Positions 7,263 to 15,391 of a stretch of 37,825 nucleotides of DNA are shown here, piece by piece. Where the stretch lies: assembly GCF_017873215.1 (NCBI RefSeq), contig NZ_JAGGKA010000027.1:1-37825 (forward strand). The letters are read 5' to 3'. How positions within the stretch are numbered: the first letter of the stretch is position 1; each line of letters starts with the position of its first letter. The DNA comes from Clostridium tetanomorphum. Lineage in GTDB: Bacteria; Bacillota; Clostridia; Clostridiales; Clostridiaceae. The notes under the pieces were generated by a model. The model had not been told where the DNA came from. It searched no databases and saw only the letters and a program-made list of their open reading frames with translations. The position numbers were made by a program, and so were the translations under genes.

Positions 7263-7706
7263 TTATTGTTCTTCAACAATTACCTTGATTTTTGTAGAAA
7301 TCTCAGGATATATCTTAACTTCTACTTCATATATTCCCAGTTGTCTTATAGCATCTACAACTATTTTCTTTTTATCTATGTCTACATTAAAACATTTTTT
7401 TAATTCTTCTGATATATCCTTACCTGTAATAGATCCAAATAACCTTCCAGATTCTCCTGATTTAACTTTTAACTTTATTTCTTTTCCTTTTAAATTATTT
7501 GCTATTTTTTGTGCTTCTTCAATTTCTGCAAGTTTTTGTCTTCTTTCTGCTTGCTTTTTATTATTTAATATATGCATATTAGAATCATTAGCTTCTATAG
7601 CTAATTTTCTTGGAAATAAGAAATTTCTTGCATATCCATCGGATGCGTTTACTACATCCCCCTTCTTACCTACATTTTTTACATCTGATAATAAAATTAC
7701 CTTCAT
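7263..7706 (-). CDS. rplI: 50S ribosomal protein L9
   Basis: 147 residues. The N-terminal rRNA-binding domain is clear ([19 protein letters not shown] ... [14 protein letters not shown]), followed by the long connecting helix (about 42-75) and the C-terminal domain that starts near [12 protein letters not shown]. The start codon overlaps the gdpP stop as ATGA, indicating translational coupling, and lonC begins 11 bases downstream. Confidence 0.97.
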   Translation of the reverse strand: MKVILLSDVKNVGKKGDVVNASDGYARNFLFPRKLAIEANDSNMHILNNKKQAERRQKLAEIEEAQKIANNLKGKEIKLKVKSGESGRLFGSITGKDISEELKKCFNVDIDKKKIVVDAIRQLGIYEVEVKIYPEISTKIKVIVEEQ

Positions 7707-9694
7707 TTTTCTTCACCTTCCCTTAAGTATTTATCTATAGCACTTTCTAATTTCTCTACTGCTTCCTCAACTGAAACAGATTTAAGTTTAGCTCCTGCCA
7801 TAGTCATATGCCCACCACCGCCTAAAGATTCTAGTAATACCTGCACATTTATATCACCAAGGGATCGGCCACTAATAAAAACTTCCCCTCCTATTTTAAC
7901 AAATACAAAGGAGGTATGGATACCTGTAATATTTAGTAGCTCATCCGCTGCTTGCGCAGCTAAAACAGTATCTTCTATTATTGGCGGACATATAGATATG
8001 GCTATTCCATCTATAACCTTAGCTGACTTTATTATCTCATACTTTTTTAAATAAGTATCTAAGTCATCTGAAAATAACTTCTTCACATCTAAAGTATCTG
8101 CTCCAAGTCTTCTTAAAAAAGAAGCAGCTTCAAAAGTTCTTACACCTGTTTTAAAATAAAAGTTCTTTGTGTCAACACATATACCTGCAAGTAACGCCTC
8201 TGCTTCTATAATTTTTAATTTAGGTTTATCTACCATATATTGTATCATTTCTGTCACTAATTCTGAAGTAGATGAAGCATATGGTTCTATATAACTCAAA
8301 AGAGCACCTGTTACAGAATTAGTTGACTTTCTGTGGTGATCTATTATTACTAAACGTTTGCTTTTTTCCACTATATTAATATTATCTACATATCCAGTAC
8401 TATGAACATCAACTAATATTAACAAACTTTCTTTATTCATAGTTTCTAATGCTTTTGAACTATCTATAAAAACTTTTTTATATTCTTCTTCCGATTTAAG
8501 TCTTTCCATCATAAGTTTAATGCTATTATTTATATTATCTAATATTATATAACATTCCTTATTTAAAAGCTTTACTGTACTATAAATTCCTACAGCTGAT
8601 CCTAAACAATCTATATCAGCATTCACATGTCCCATTATAAATACTTTATCACTTTCATTGATTAAGTCCAATAATGCATGCGCTATAACCCTTGCTCTTA
8701 CTTTAGTCCTTTTTTCAACCTCTTTGGTTTTTCCGCCATAAAACTCTAGCTTTTCTCCACTTTTTACTACTGTCTGATCTCCTCCTCTGCCTAAAGCTAA
8801 TTCTTTAGCAGATACAGCATAATTTTCATTTTCTAAAGGTGTGTCCCCTCTTCTTCCTACCCCTATGCTTAATGTTACAGTCAACTTATTTCCCATATTT
8901 ATTTCTCTTACAGAATCTAATATATCAAATTTTTTTTCCATTTCTTTTTGTATATACTTATCCTGAACAGAAAGTATATATTTACTAGAGGCATACTTTT
9001 TTAACATTGCATTTAAACTTTGAGCATAACTATTAATATTTCTTTCAATCTCTGCAATAAGTAAAGGTCTTTTATCCTCTTCTGTTGTTTTCACAACATC
9101 ATCTAAATTATCAACTTCTATAAGCATTACTGTTTCTTTATTATCGTCTATACTTCTTACTATATTATACATGTCAGTTATATCACATAGATATACTAAT
9201 ATTATTTTATTTTTACTTCCTTTACTTTCAGATGTTTGAACTATATTAGTATATATATCATAGTAGTTATTTTTTATCTTAGCAGACTTTATAGAATTTC
9301 TTTTTCCATCTAATATATACTTTACATTAAATTCTGTAATAATTTCATTTATATTTTTTTCTAATATATTTTCTCCTTGCATTATCATAGAAAAATTTTG
9401 ATTATACCACAATATACTTCCACTATCCCCTACAATAATCATTGGTAATGGTAGTTTTAATAATGTATTTCTTGTTGCATTATCTAAATTAGAAGAAAAA
9501 TTTTCAATGAACTTTTTCCATTCTGTTTTTCTAGTTTCATTATTCTTTATATTATAAATTACTAATACTGCATAAAGCGAAATGGTCAATATCCCCAATT
9601 GAACATTATAATACATGATAATAAGTATAAGCATTGCTATTATAACCATATAGCTTTTATTTGAAGTAATAAAATAATTGTATCTTTTATCCAT
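7703..9694 (-). CDS. gdpP: Cyclic-di-AMP phosphodiesterase GdpP
   Basis: 663 residues, membrane bound. There are two membrane segments at about 14-30 and 33-49, a PAS-like domain near 80-130, a degenerate GGDEF domain near 180-300 (the active-site motif is not GGDEF), and DHH/DHHA1 phosphoesterase domains from 330 on. Metal-binding motifs are [12 protein letters not shown] (355-366), DVHSTG (429-434), DHH (452-454) and the C-terminal [11 protein letters not shown]. It hydrolyses c-di-AMP to pApA and so affects osmotic balance and beta-lactam tolerance. It lies between the YybS-like gene and rplI, the same linkage as in Bacillus (yybS-yybT-rplI). Confidence 0.95.
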   Translation of the reverse strand: MDKRYNYFITSNKSYMVIIAMLILIIMYYNVQLGILTISLYAVLVIYNIKNNETRKTEWKKFIENFSSNLDNATRNTLLKLPLPMIIVGDSGSILWYNQNFSMIMQGENILEKNINEIITEFNVKYILDGKRNSIKSAKIKNNYYDIYTNIVQTSESKGSKNKIILVYLCDITDMYNIVRSIDDNKETVMLIEVDNLDDVVKTTEEDKRPLLIAEIERNINSYAQSLNAMLKKYASSKYILSVQDKYIQKEMEKKFDILDSVREINMGNKLTVTLSIGVGRRGDTPLENENYAVSAKELALGRGGDQTVVKSGEKLEFYGGKTKEVEKRTKVRARVIAHALLDLINESDKVFIMGHVNADIDCLGSAVGIYSTVKLLNKECYIILDNINNSIKLMMERLKSEEEYKKVFIDSSKALETMNKESLLILVDVHSTGYVDNINIVEKSKRLVIIDHHRKSTNSVTGALLSYIEPYASSTSELVTEMIQYMVDKPKLKIIEAEALLAGICVDTKNFYFKTGVRTFEAASFLRRLGADTLDVKKLFSDDLDTYLKKYEIIKSAKVIDGIAISICPPIIEDTVLAAQAADELLNITGIHTSFVFVKIGGEVFISGRSLGDINVQVLLESLGGGGHMTMAGAKLKSVSVEEAVEKLESAIDKYLREGEEK

Positions 9695-9706
9695 GGTAAG
9701 CCCTCG

Positions 9707-10696
9707 CTATTTCACTCCTAATTTCCTATTGGGATCTAACTTTCTAAAATCTATTATTAGATCCGCTAAACCTAATATAAAATACACAATTGAAAGTTGA
9801 GAAAACATCGTTAAAAATATTATTAATGTTATAACTCCCTTTGACATCTTATATCTGTCTTTTAAATAATATAATGCTACCGATAAACCATCAATAAAAA
9901 AAGCATATTGCAATAACAATTGAGATGACCCTGCTAAATATTCTCCAACTTCCACGTTTTGTCTTATTAATAATACACCTAAAAGTAAAAATATTGATAA
10001 AATGGCCCCTATCTTTACATTTATATGTATATGAGTAAATTTAGGAGCCTCCTTTATATTATAACCTAATTTTTTAAGTATAAGCTTTGTTACAATATAA
10101 GTTAAATATGCAGATACTAATGAGCCCATTATTAATATAGCAGGTACAACCTTTAATATATAATCAACATTAAAAATTTTTAGTATGTCTAAAATTGGTT
10201 TTAATTGTTCATTGCTTACTCCCATTTTAGTATAAAATTCTATAGCTGCATTTGCAGATTCTTCCATGATCTTTAACATTTCTCCAATAAAAGCTTTTAG
10301 GCTACTTCCACTTATAAGTTTTATATATACAGAAAAATCTATTACAGTTCCAATAAGAGATGCTATTGATAACAATATTAACATTATTGAAAACTCACTA
10401 TTTTTCTTAATACAATAACCTAAAGTTATACCTGTAATTCCAAACATAATTGTTGAAGTTAATCCTGATAATGGACTATATAACATACCTACAAATATAC
10501 CACTTGCTACAACAGCGGCTAAAGTTACTTTAAAATTATGTCTTAAAAATAAGACTGCTACTGGTATAGGAAGTATAAACCTTCCCAGTGTAGAAAATAT
10601 AGGTATGTATACATTCATTAATGCCATAACAACGATAAGTGCTGTTATAAGGCCAGCTTCTACTGTAGCTCTGGTATTATAAATTCTGCTTTTCAT
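9707..10696 (-). CDS. YybS-like DUF2232 membrane protein
   Basis: About 329 residues with many hydrophobic segments (for example around 13-60, 85-110, 170-195, 220-250 and 280-315 of the protein), so an integral membrane protein. It matches the YybS/DUF2232 family, whose fold resembles ECF-transporter S components; function is unknown. The start is ATG at 10694-10696, because GGAGG lies 5 bases upstream; an earlier in-frame ATG would place the SD inside the gene. It sits directly upstream of gdpP, as in Bacillus. Confidence 0.85.
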   Translation of the reverse strand: MKSRIYNTRATVEAGLITALIVVMALMNVYIPIFSTLGRFILPIPVAVLFLRHNFKVTLAAVVASGIFVGMLYSPLSGLTSTIMFGITGITLGYCIKKNSEFSIMLILLSIASLIGTVIDFSVYIKLISGSSLKAFIGEMLKIMEESANAAIEFYTKMGVSNEQLKPILDILKIFNVDYILKVVPAILIMGSLVSAYLTYIVTKLILKKLGYNIKEAPKFTHIHINVKIGAILSIFLLLGVLLIRQNVEVGEYLAGSSQLLLQYAFFIDGLSVALYYLKDRYKMSKGVITLIIFLTMFSQLSIVYFILGLADLIIDFRKLDPNRKLGVK

Positions 10697-10707
10697 ATCT
10701 TCCTCCA

Positions 10708-11025
10708 TTATTGTCTTTCTTTAAGATGTGAATAAAGCCTACTTAAATCCTTTCCTTCCTTTTCTATTTCATCATCTTCTACAATTCCCATCTTAAGCTT
10801 TTTTTTCATATTTTCATCTACTGCTGTATATGAGTATCCTAGCCTTTCAGCTAATATATATAATATAGTTATTGCCCCGGAAATGCAATCAAGTATAGCT
10901 CCCTGTGCTACATTACTTCCCCTAGTTAAAATTTTGAAAAAATCTCCAATTATACATACAAGCTCTGCCTTAAGTTCTTCTATAACTTGGATATTTCTCA
11001 TTATATTAAAGTCTTCTTTTTTCAT
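10708..11025 (-). CDS. MazG-like family protein (105 aa)
   Basis: Small helical protein (start MKKEDFNIMRNIQVIEELKA), resembling the clostridial MazG-like family found near the origin. The EExxE metal-binding motif of active MazG pyrophosphohydrolases is not obvious, so catalytic activity is doubtful. It is the first gene of the operon ending in dnaB. SD GGGGAGG lies upstream and a sigma-A promoter at 11111-11139. Function unknown. Confidence 0.7.
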   Translation of the reverse strand: MKKEDFNIMRNIQVIEELKAELVCIIGDFFKILTRGSNVAQGAILDCISGAITILYILAERLGYSYTAVDENMKKKLKMGIVEDDEIEKEGKDLSRLYSHLKERQ

Positions 11026-11110
11026 GTATACCTCCCCTTTAAACCATATATATATTTACATTATTTTAATATACCTATATACTATAAATTTATATTTTAC
11101 ATATACTTTA

Positions 11111-11139
11111 ATTATATGGTTACTATAAATATTTTACAA
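11111..11139 (-). promoter_or_regulatory. Promoter of the MazG-like-gdpP-rplI-lonC-dnaB operon
   Basis: Minus strand -35 TTGTAA (11134-11139), 17-base spacer, -10 TATAAT (11111-11116). The leader is about 80 bases. Confidence 0.7.
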
Positions 11140-11183
11140 TACAAACTTAGGAGTCTTCTTTAACAATAAATATTATAATTTCA

Positions 11184-11235
11184 TTTTTGTCTATTATTAA
11201 GATTTTTACCCAAAAATTTTAATAATAGACAAAAA
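11184..11235. repeat. Long perfect hairpin (24-bp stem, 4-base loop)
   Basis: Arms 11184-11207 and 11212-11235 pair over 24 positions with a single G-T, loop ACCC. It follows the rpsR terminator in the leftward direction and shares the A run 11231-11235 with it. It is longer than a normal terminator stem; it could be a backup terminator, a MITE-like palindrome or an RNA-processing site. Confidence 0.7.
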
Positions 11236-11263
11236 AGATACCTCATAACTGAGATATCTTTTT
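11232..11263 (-). terminator. Intrinsic terminator of the rpsF-ssb-rpsR operon
   Basis: Arms AAAAAGATACCTCA (11232-11245) and TGAGATATCTTTTT (11250-11263), loop of four. One pair is G-U only in the minus-strand RNA, which supports leftward use. A T run follows in the minus strand. Confidence 0.85.
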
Positions 11264-11284
11264 ATGTATGTTAATTTTCAACTA

Positions 11285-11551
11285 TTATTCTGTTGTAAAT
11301 GGTAATAAAGCTATATTTCTTGCTCTCTTTATTGCTTCAGTTAATTCTCTCTGATGCTTAGCACAGTTTCCAGAAATTCTTCTTGGAAGAATCTTTCCTC
11401 TTTCTGTGATATATTTTCTTAATTTATTTATATCTTTATAATCAATGGATTCTGCTTTGTCAACGCAGAATGAACAAACTTTTTTCTTAGCTCTTCTCAT
11501 TCTTCCGCCGCCTCTTCTACCATTAGATTCTCTTCCAGCTTCTCTACTCAT
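11285..11551 (-). CDS. rpsR: 30S ribosomal protein S18
   Basis: 88 residues with a Gly/Arg-rich N-terminal extension (about 1-22), then the S18 core: [36 protein letters not shown]. The CxxC at 26-29 and later Cys suggest the zinc-binding (C+) form. Last gene of the rpsF-ssb-rpsR operon; a terminator follows. Confidence 0.97.
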   Translation of the reverse strand: MSREAGRESNGRRGGGRMRRAKKKVCSFCVDKAESIDYKDINKLRKYITERGKILPRRISGNCAKHQRELTEAIKRARNIALLPFTTE

Positions 11552-11569
11552 TTCATTCCCTCCTTACTT

Positions 11570-12004
11570 TTAAAATGGGATTTCTCCATCATCTACTGGA
11601 GTAATATCTTCTCCATAAGATTCAGCATCAAAACTTGATGCTGAATGAGACTCAAATCCTTCATATTGAGGTCCAGCTGATTGCTTATTTCCCCATTCTA
11701 AGAATTGAACTTCGTCCGCAACTACCTCAGTAACATATCTTCTAGTTCCATCTTTAGCTTCGTAGTTTCTTGTCTGAATTCTACCGCTAACACCCATAAG
11801 CCTACCCTTGCTCATGTAGTTTGCTGTAGATTCAGCCTGCTTTCCCCATACTACTACAGGAATAAAATCCGCTTCCCTTGTACCATCTTTGGAAAATCTT
11901 CTATCTACTGCTAAAGTTAAAGTGGCAACAGCTGTACCATTACCTGGTGTAAACCTTAGTTCTGGATCTTTGGTTAATCTACCAATTAAAACAACCTTAT
12001 TCAT
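11570..12004 (-). CDS. ssb: Single-stranded DNA-binding protein
   Basis: 144 residues. OB-fold domain at about 1-105 (start [20 protein letters not shown]), then a short disordered linker and the acidic protein-interaction tip DDGEIPF. It protects ssDNA at forks and recruits repair and replication partners. It lies between rpsF and rpsR, the standard Firmicute order. Confidence 0.97.
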   Translation of the reverse strand: MNKVVLIGRLTKDPELRFTPGNGTAVATLTLAVDRRFSKDGTREADFIPVVVWGKQAESTANYMSKGRLMGVSGRIQTRNYEAKDGTRRYVTEVVADEVQFLEWGNKQSAGPQYEGFESHSASSFDAESYGEDITPVDDGEIPF

Positions 12005-12015
12005 CCAAGCACCAC

Positions 12016-12303
12016 CTATTTTTCTTCTTTAATAATGATATGTCTAATAACTGAATCATTGATTCTAAATAATCTGTCTAATTCTTTCGGTAATTGTGGT
12101 TCAGCAGAAAAGTTTACTAATGTATAGTATCCTTCATTAATTTTGTCTATTTCATAAGCAAGCTTTCTCTTGCCCCATAAATCAACGTTTTCTACTACTC
12201 CACCAGCATTTTCTATAACACCTTTAAATTTTTCAACGTTAGCTGTAACAGCTTCTTCGTCTAATGATGGGTGTAGTATAAATATTGTTTCATATTTTCT
12301 CAT
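12016..12303 (-). CDS. rpsF: 30S ribosomal protein S6
   Basis: 95 residues, complete S6 fold (start [43 protein letters not shown]). SD GGAGGAGGTGA precedes ATG. First gene of the operon; its leader has an S6:S18-binding-like hairpin. Confidence 0.97.
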   Translation of the reverse strand: MRKYETIFILHPSLDEEAVTANVEKFKGVIENAGGVVENVDLWGKRKLAYEIDKINEGYYTLVNFSAEPQLPKELDRLFRINDSVIRHIIIKEEK

Positions 12304-12320
12304 TAGAATTCACCTCCTCC

Positions 12321-12363
12321 CCTTGGACTAACGGCTGTGGTTTCCACAGCAGGGACTACCAAA
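12321..12363 (-). ncRNA. Putative S6:S18 autoregulatory leader
   Basis: The rpsF leader RNA folds into GCTGTGG-AAA-CCACAGC (12334-12350, complement) followed by CCG and enclosed by TTGG/CCAA. A hairpin plus a CCG bulge imitating 16S helix 22 is the known S6:S18 binding motif upstream of rpsF. It lies between promoter and SD, so it could block translation when S6:S18 is in excess. Assignment is by recognised motif, not by a covariance search. Confidence 0.6.
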
Positions 12364-12365
12364 TA

Positions 12366-12394
12366 ATTTTATCACTAATAAAAATAAAAATCAA
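12366..12394 (-). promoter_or_regulatory. Promoter of rpsF-ssb-rpsR
   Basis: Minus strand -35 TTGATT (12389-12394), 17-base spacer, -10 TAAAAT (12366-12371), giving a leader of about 55 bases. Confidence 0.75.
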
Positions 12395-12411
12395 TACATT
12401 ATATTATAATT

Positions 12412-12609
12412 TTATATTTCTTCACTACTCTGTATCACTTTTTTCATATCTTTTTCGAACTTACTTCTTTCTAGCATTACAATCCTGTCACATCTACAAC
12501 ATTTTATTTTTATATCAGCTCCCATCCTTATTATTTTCCATTCCTTACTTCCACAAGGATGAGTTTTTTTCATTTCTACAATATCTCCAAGATTAAAAAC
12601 TTTAGCCAT
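12412..12609 (-). CDS. DUF951 family protein (65 aa)
   Basis: Small protein of the DUF951 (YyzM-like) family: FNLGDIVEMKKTHPCGSKEW, then IKIKCCRCDRIVMLERSKFE with a CxxC pair that may bind metal. Function unknown; the family is commonly encoded next to mscS or rpsF near the origin. It starts 1 base after the mscS stop, with SD AAGGAGG inside the mscS end. Confidence 0.9.
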   Translation of the reverse strand: MAKVFNLGDIVEMKKTHPCGSKEWKIIRMGADIKIKCCRCDRIVMLERSKFEKDMKKVIQSSEEI

Positions 12610-12610
12610 A

Positions 12611-13471
12611 CTATTCCTCCTTTAATATTCTTACCCTTGGATATGGTCTTTTTATATTCTCTTTGTCTAATATATTCTTTATTTCTTTTCTTAAATCCAT
12701 TTCTACATCCCATTGTGTCATAGTTTTAGCCTTTCCTACTATTCTAATTGTAGTTGCAGTTTCTTTAAGTTGAATTACTCCTAAAACATCTGGCCCTTCT
12801 ACAACATTTTCATTTTCTTGTTTAAATTTTTCACAAACTCCTTCTATTATTGAAATTGTATTATCTACATTTTCATCATTTGCAATATCTATATCTATTA
12901 AAATTCTCATATTACCTCTAGAATGGTTTGTTACCTCTCCAATTGAACCATTAGGAATTATATGTAGATCTCCATTAAAATCTTTTAATTTCGTTATTCT
13001 AAGCTCAATACTTTCAACAATACCACTCTTATCTTTTATAGTTATATAATCTCCTACAGCATATTGATCTTCAAATAATATGAAAAATCCATTTATCACA
13101 TCTTTTATTAGATTTTGTGCTCCAAAACCTATGGCTACTCCCCCTATACTTGCAAAAGTTAATCCTTTTATATCAAATAATATTTCTATTATTACAAATA
13201 TGCCAAAAAAGTACACCGAATATCTAAGAATACTCTTTAAAATAGCTCCTAATGTTTTAGATTTTTTTTCATTTAATGAAAATCTCATTTCATTTTGTCT
13301 TTCAACAAATCTATTAATAACTTTATTTCCTATTTTTATTATTATATACATTAGTACTAAAACAACTACCACTCTTATAAGGTTATATAATATTCCATAT
13401 ATATTTTCTTGATCTATAACTTTTAAGAGCTTATTCCATTTAATATTTGCAAAAAAAACTTTATTTGTCAT
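12611..13471 (-). CDS. Small-conductance mechanosensitive channel, MscS family
   Basis: 286 residues. Three predicted membrane helices (about 24-46, 77-100, 103-130). The third is the Gly/Ala-rich pore helix GGVAIGFGAQNLIKDVINGF, followed by the beta domain (QYAVGDYITIKDKSGIVESI) and the cytoplasmic alpha/beta domain. It releases solutes on hypo-osmotic shock. The SD is weak (GAGGTG, 14 bases before ATG). It is tightly linked to DUF951. Confidence 0.93.
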   Translation of the reverse strand: MTNKVFFANIKWNKLLKVIDQENIYGILYNLIRVVVVLVLMYIIIKIGNKVINRFVERQNEMRFSLNEKKSKTLGAILKSILRYSVYFFGIFVIIEILFDIKGLTFASIGGVAIGFGAQNLIKDVINGFFILFEDQYAVGDYITIKDKSGIVESIELRITKLKDFNGDLHIIPNGSIGEVTNHSRGNMRILIDIDIANDENVDNTISIIEGVCEKFKQENENVVEGPDVLGVIQLKETATTIRIVGKAKTMTQWDVEMDLRKEIKNILDKENIKRPYPRVRILKEE

Positions 13472-13519
13472 TGTATAAATTCTTCACCTCATAATTTATA
13501 TAAATATTTTACTAAAACA

Positions 13520-13768
13520 TTAAACAACTAAATTATACTTTGATTCTTTACATATATAAATATTTTTTATTTTTATTTTTCCTTCATCTTTAAATTGTTC
13601 AATCTTTTTTATATATTCACTGTGTACTTTTACACTTATTCCACAACTTTTAGTTATACTAGTAGGAGTAGGCATTATCACCAATGAAATATCCTTTTCT
13701 TTAAGAAAATTTTCACACTGTATAGCTTCTAATGTATTTCTAAATGTTAATATAAAATATTCATGCAC
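13520..13768 (-). CDS. DUF3343 putative Se/S carrier-like protein (82 aa)
   Basis: Small protein with the family hallmark KSCGISVKV (one conserved Cys near residue 42) and a compact alpha/beta pattern (YFILTFRNTLEAIQCENFLK). The family is annotated as putative Se/S carrier-like and is often next to YedF and cysteine-desulfurase-like genes, as here. GTG 13766-13768 is the only start in frame with a nearby GGTG. It lies 16 bases after yedF. Role inferred from context. Confidence 0.8.
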   Translation of the reverse strand: MHEYFILTFRNTLEAIQCENFLKEKDISLVIMPTPTSITKSCGISVKVHSEYIKKIEQFKDEGKIKIKNIYICKESKYNLVV

Positions 13769-13784
13769 TGATATTCACCACACA

Positions 13785-14372
13785 TTATATTTTTATAGTG
13801 TTAGTTGCATCATTCATTTTTTCCACTATAGTATACATATTTGATATTTCCCCAATCTCTAGTTTCTCTTTTAGTTCATAATAATCTAAACAAGTTCCAC
13901 AACTTAATATACTAGTTCCCTTTTGTTCAAGTTTTTTTAAAATATCTAATACTTCTGATCCTTTAGTGGTCAACAATACTCCTCCATTCAAAAATATCAT
14001 ATTACCTGGTATATTGTCACTTTCTGAAAGGGCAAACAAATAACTTTTCATTAATATTCTTCCCAGCTCATCACTTCCGTCCCCAAGTTTATCTGTAGAT
14101 ATTATTATTGTTGTTGTTTTATCTTTATTATTTTTTTCTATTAGATTACAGCCAATTTGTTTTATAATAAATATTCTATATAAATTTTTTGATTCTTCTT
14201 TTAGTTCACCATTGTATCCACTATTTTTGCAAAATTTTAATATATTACTCTTAGCAATTTCATTGTCTATTATTATTTCAGCTTCGCCAACATCTATAGA
14301 ATCAAAATATTTTTTAGTTTGAATTACTGGTTCAGGACATTTTAATCCCCTACAGTCTATTATTTTTGACAT
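13785..14372 (-). CDS. yedF: YedF: TusA-like domain fused to a DsrE-like domain
   Basis: 195 residues. Residues 1-75 are TusA-like with the persulfide motif KCPEP (Cys12). Residues 85-195 form a second, DsrE-like domain with a CxxC pair at Cys158 and Cys161 (SCGTCLDY). This matches the selenium metabolism protein YedF, thought to carry sulfur or selenium as persulfide or perselenide; no in-frame UGA is used. SD AAGGGGG precedes ATG. First gene of the leftward set yedF-DUF3343-mscS-DUF951; the divergent cysteine-desulfurase gene is a plausible donor partner. No selD is in the window. Confidence 0.88.
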   Translation of the reverse strand: MSKIIDCRGLKCPEPVIQTKKYFDSIDVGEAEIIIDNEIAKSNILKFCKNSGYNGELKEESKNLYRIFIIKQIGCNLIEKNNKDKTTTIIISTDKLGDGSDELGRILMKSYLFALSESDNIPGNMIFLNGGVLLTTKGSEVLDILKKLEQKGTSILSCGTCLDYYELKEKLEIGEISNMYTIVEKMNDATNTIKI

Positions 14373-14405
14373 AACAATTCCCCCTTTTTAATTAGCTTTT
14401 TAGTC

Positions 14406-14512
14406 GCTTGCAAAACCTCAAGCCCCTTAGGGCTCGAGGAATTTCAAGCTTTATCAAAAGGATTTCCCCCACTCAATGTCAAATTTATATAAGTACCACC
14501 AAATATAAATTT
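14406..14512 (-). ncRNA. Unidentified structured element upstream of yedF
   Basis: Two strong hairpins. One has arms 14416-14425 and 14430-14439 (10 bp; one pair is G-U only in the minus-strand RNA), enclosed by GCTTG/CAAGC (14406-14410 and 14445-14449). The other is a perfect 10-bp inverted repeat AAATTTATAT/ATATAAATTT (14481-14490 and 14503-14512) with a 12-base loop. The G-rich linker holds GTGGGGGAAATCC. The rest of the gap 14373-14740 is AT-rich promoter-like DNA. It could be a yedF leader RNA or a relic of an IS200/IS605 end with its omega-RNA; neither is proven. Confidence 0.5.
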
Positions 14513-14672
14513 AAGGAGGAACCCTTATAATCAATTTTAAAAACCAAATTCATCTTTGTAATATTTAGTTTTTTAAAATAATAGTTTTTCAATCAGCTAA
14601 ATTAGTTTTATTAATAATTTAAAGTCTTATATAATAATATTACATATACAATTATTATACAATTTTTAAATC

Positions 14673-14701
14673 TTGCTCTATAATATATAATGTAATATTA
14701 T
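14673..14701 (+). promoter_or_regulatory. Candidate promoter of the LysE-like operon
   Basis: -35 TTGCTC (14673-14678), 17-base spacer, -10 TATTAT (14696-14701), about 40 bases before the start codon. The region is so AT-rich that alternative -10 elements exist. Confidence 0.45.
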
Positions 14702-14740
14702 ACTATAATTATAACAAACTATTGTAAAGAGGATATATTT

Positions 14741-15379
14741 ATGAATAGTATTTTAAATATACTCAAACCCTTTTTATCAGGATATTTTATAGGTATTATT
14801 ATATCTATTCCACCAGGTCCTGCTGGAATAGAAAGTATAAAAAGGACTATTACCAAAGGTTTTAGGGAAGGATTTATATTATCACTAGGTTCTATATCTG
14901 CTGATGTAAGTTATCTTTTATTTATAAATGCTGGACTTTTAAAATTTTTAGGTGCTAACTCTAACAAGGAATCCTTATTTTGGATTATATCTGGTTCTTT
15001 ACTAAGTACTATAGGTTTTACTTCATTACACCATAAAAAATTAACTCTAATAGACAAAAACATACTTTCTTCTATACCATTTTTGATGGGTTTTTTAATT
15101 ACTTTTTCAAATCCAATGACTCCCTCTCTATGGTTAACTTTAAGTAGTACAATTATAAAAAGATGGTACTATATAAGCAATATCAGTTATTATATTTTTA
15201 CTTGTTCAATAATTGTTGGAATGGTAACTTGGTTTGGTTTTCTTAATTATTTTGCATTTAAAGGTATAAACCTGCTAGGAAAAAACTTTACATGTAAAAC
15301 TTCAAAAATATTAAATATATTTATATTCATCTTAGGAGTAGGATTTATTATATTTGGTTCAATACATCTATTTTACTGA
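14741..15379 (+). CDS. LysE-family transporter
   Basis: 212 residues with about six hydrophobic segments and the conserved N-terminal motif of the LysE/RhtB family, IPPGPAGIESI (PPGP at 24-27). Such proteins export amino acids or other small solutes; the substrate here is unknown. SD AAAGAGGA lies before ATG. It begins a rightward set (LysE-like, desulfurase-like, ytvI, then yyaC) divergent from yedF and head-on to replication. Location next to sulfur/selenium genes hints at cysteine or a related solute, but this is inference. Confidence 0.82.
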   Translation: MNSILNILKPFLSGYFIGIIISIPPGPAGIESIKRTITKGFREGFILSLGSISADVSYLLFINAGLLKFLGANSNKESLFWIISGSLLSTIGFTSLHHKKLTLIDKNILSSIPFLMGFLITFSNPMTPSLWLTLSSTIIKRWYYISNISYYIFTCSIIVGMVTWFGFLNYFAFKGINLLGKNFTCKTSKILNIFIFILGVGFIIFGSIHLFY

Positions 15380-15391
15380 TTATTAAAGGAG

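Noticed and set aside
13785-14372. Selenocysteine codon in yedF
   Set aside because: No in-frame UGA; the key positions use normal Cys codons.
14401-14420. Homology between the yedF upstream element and the rRNA leader through TAGTCGCTTG
   Set aside because: The shared 10-mer at 14401-14410 and 37713-37722 has no matching flanks; probably chance.
14449-14529. Short minus-strand frame upstream of yedF as a transposase tail
   Set aside because: About 26 codons, bounded upstream by a stop; the residues do not match a TnpB C-terminus I can recognise. Kept only as a weak hint in the structured-element finding.
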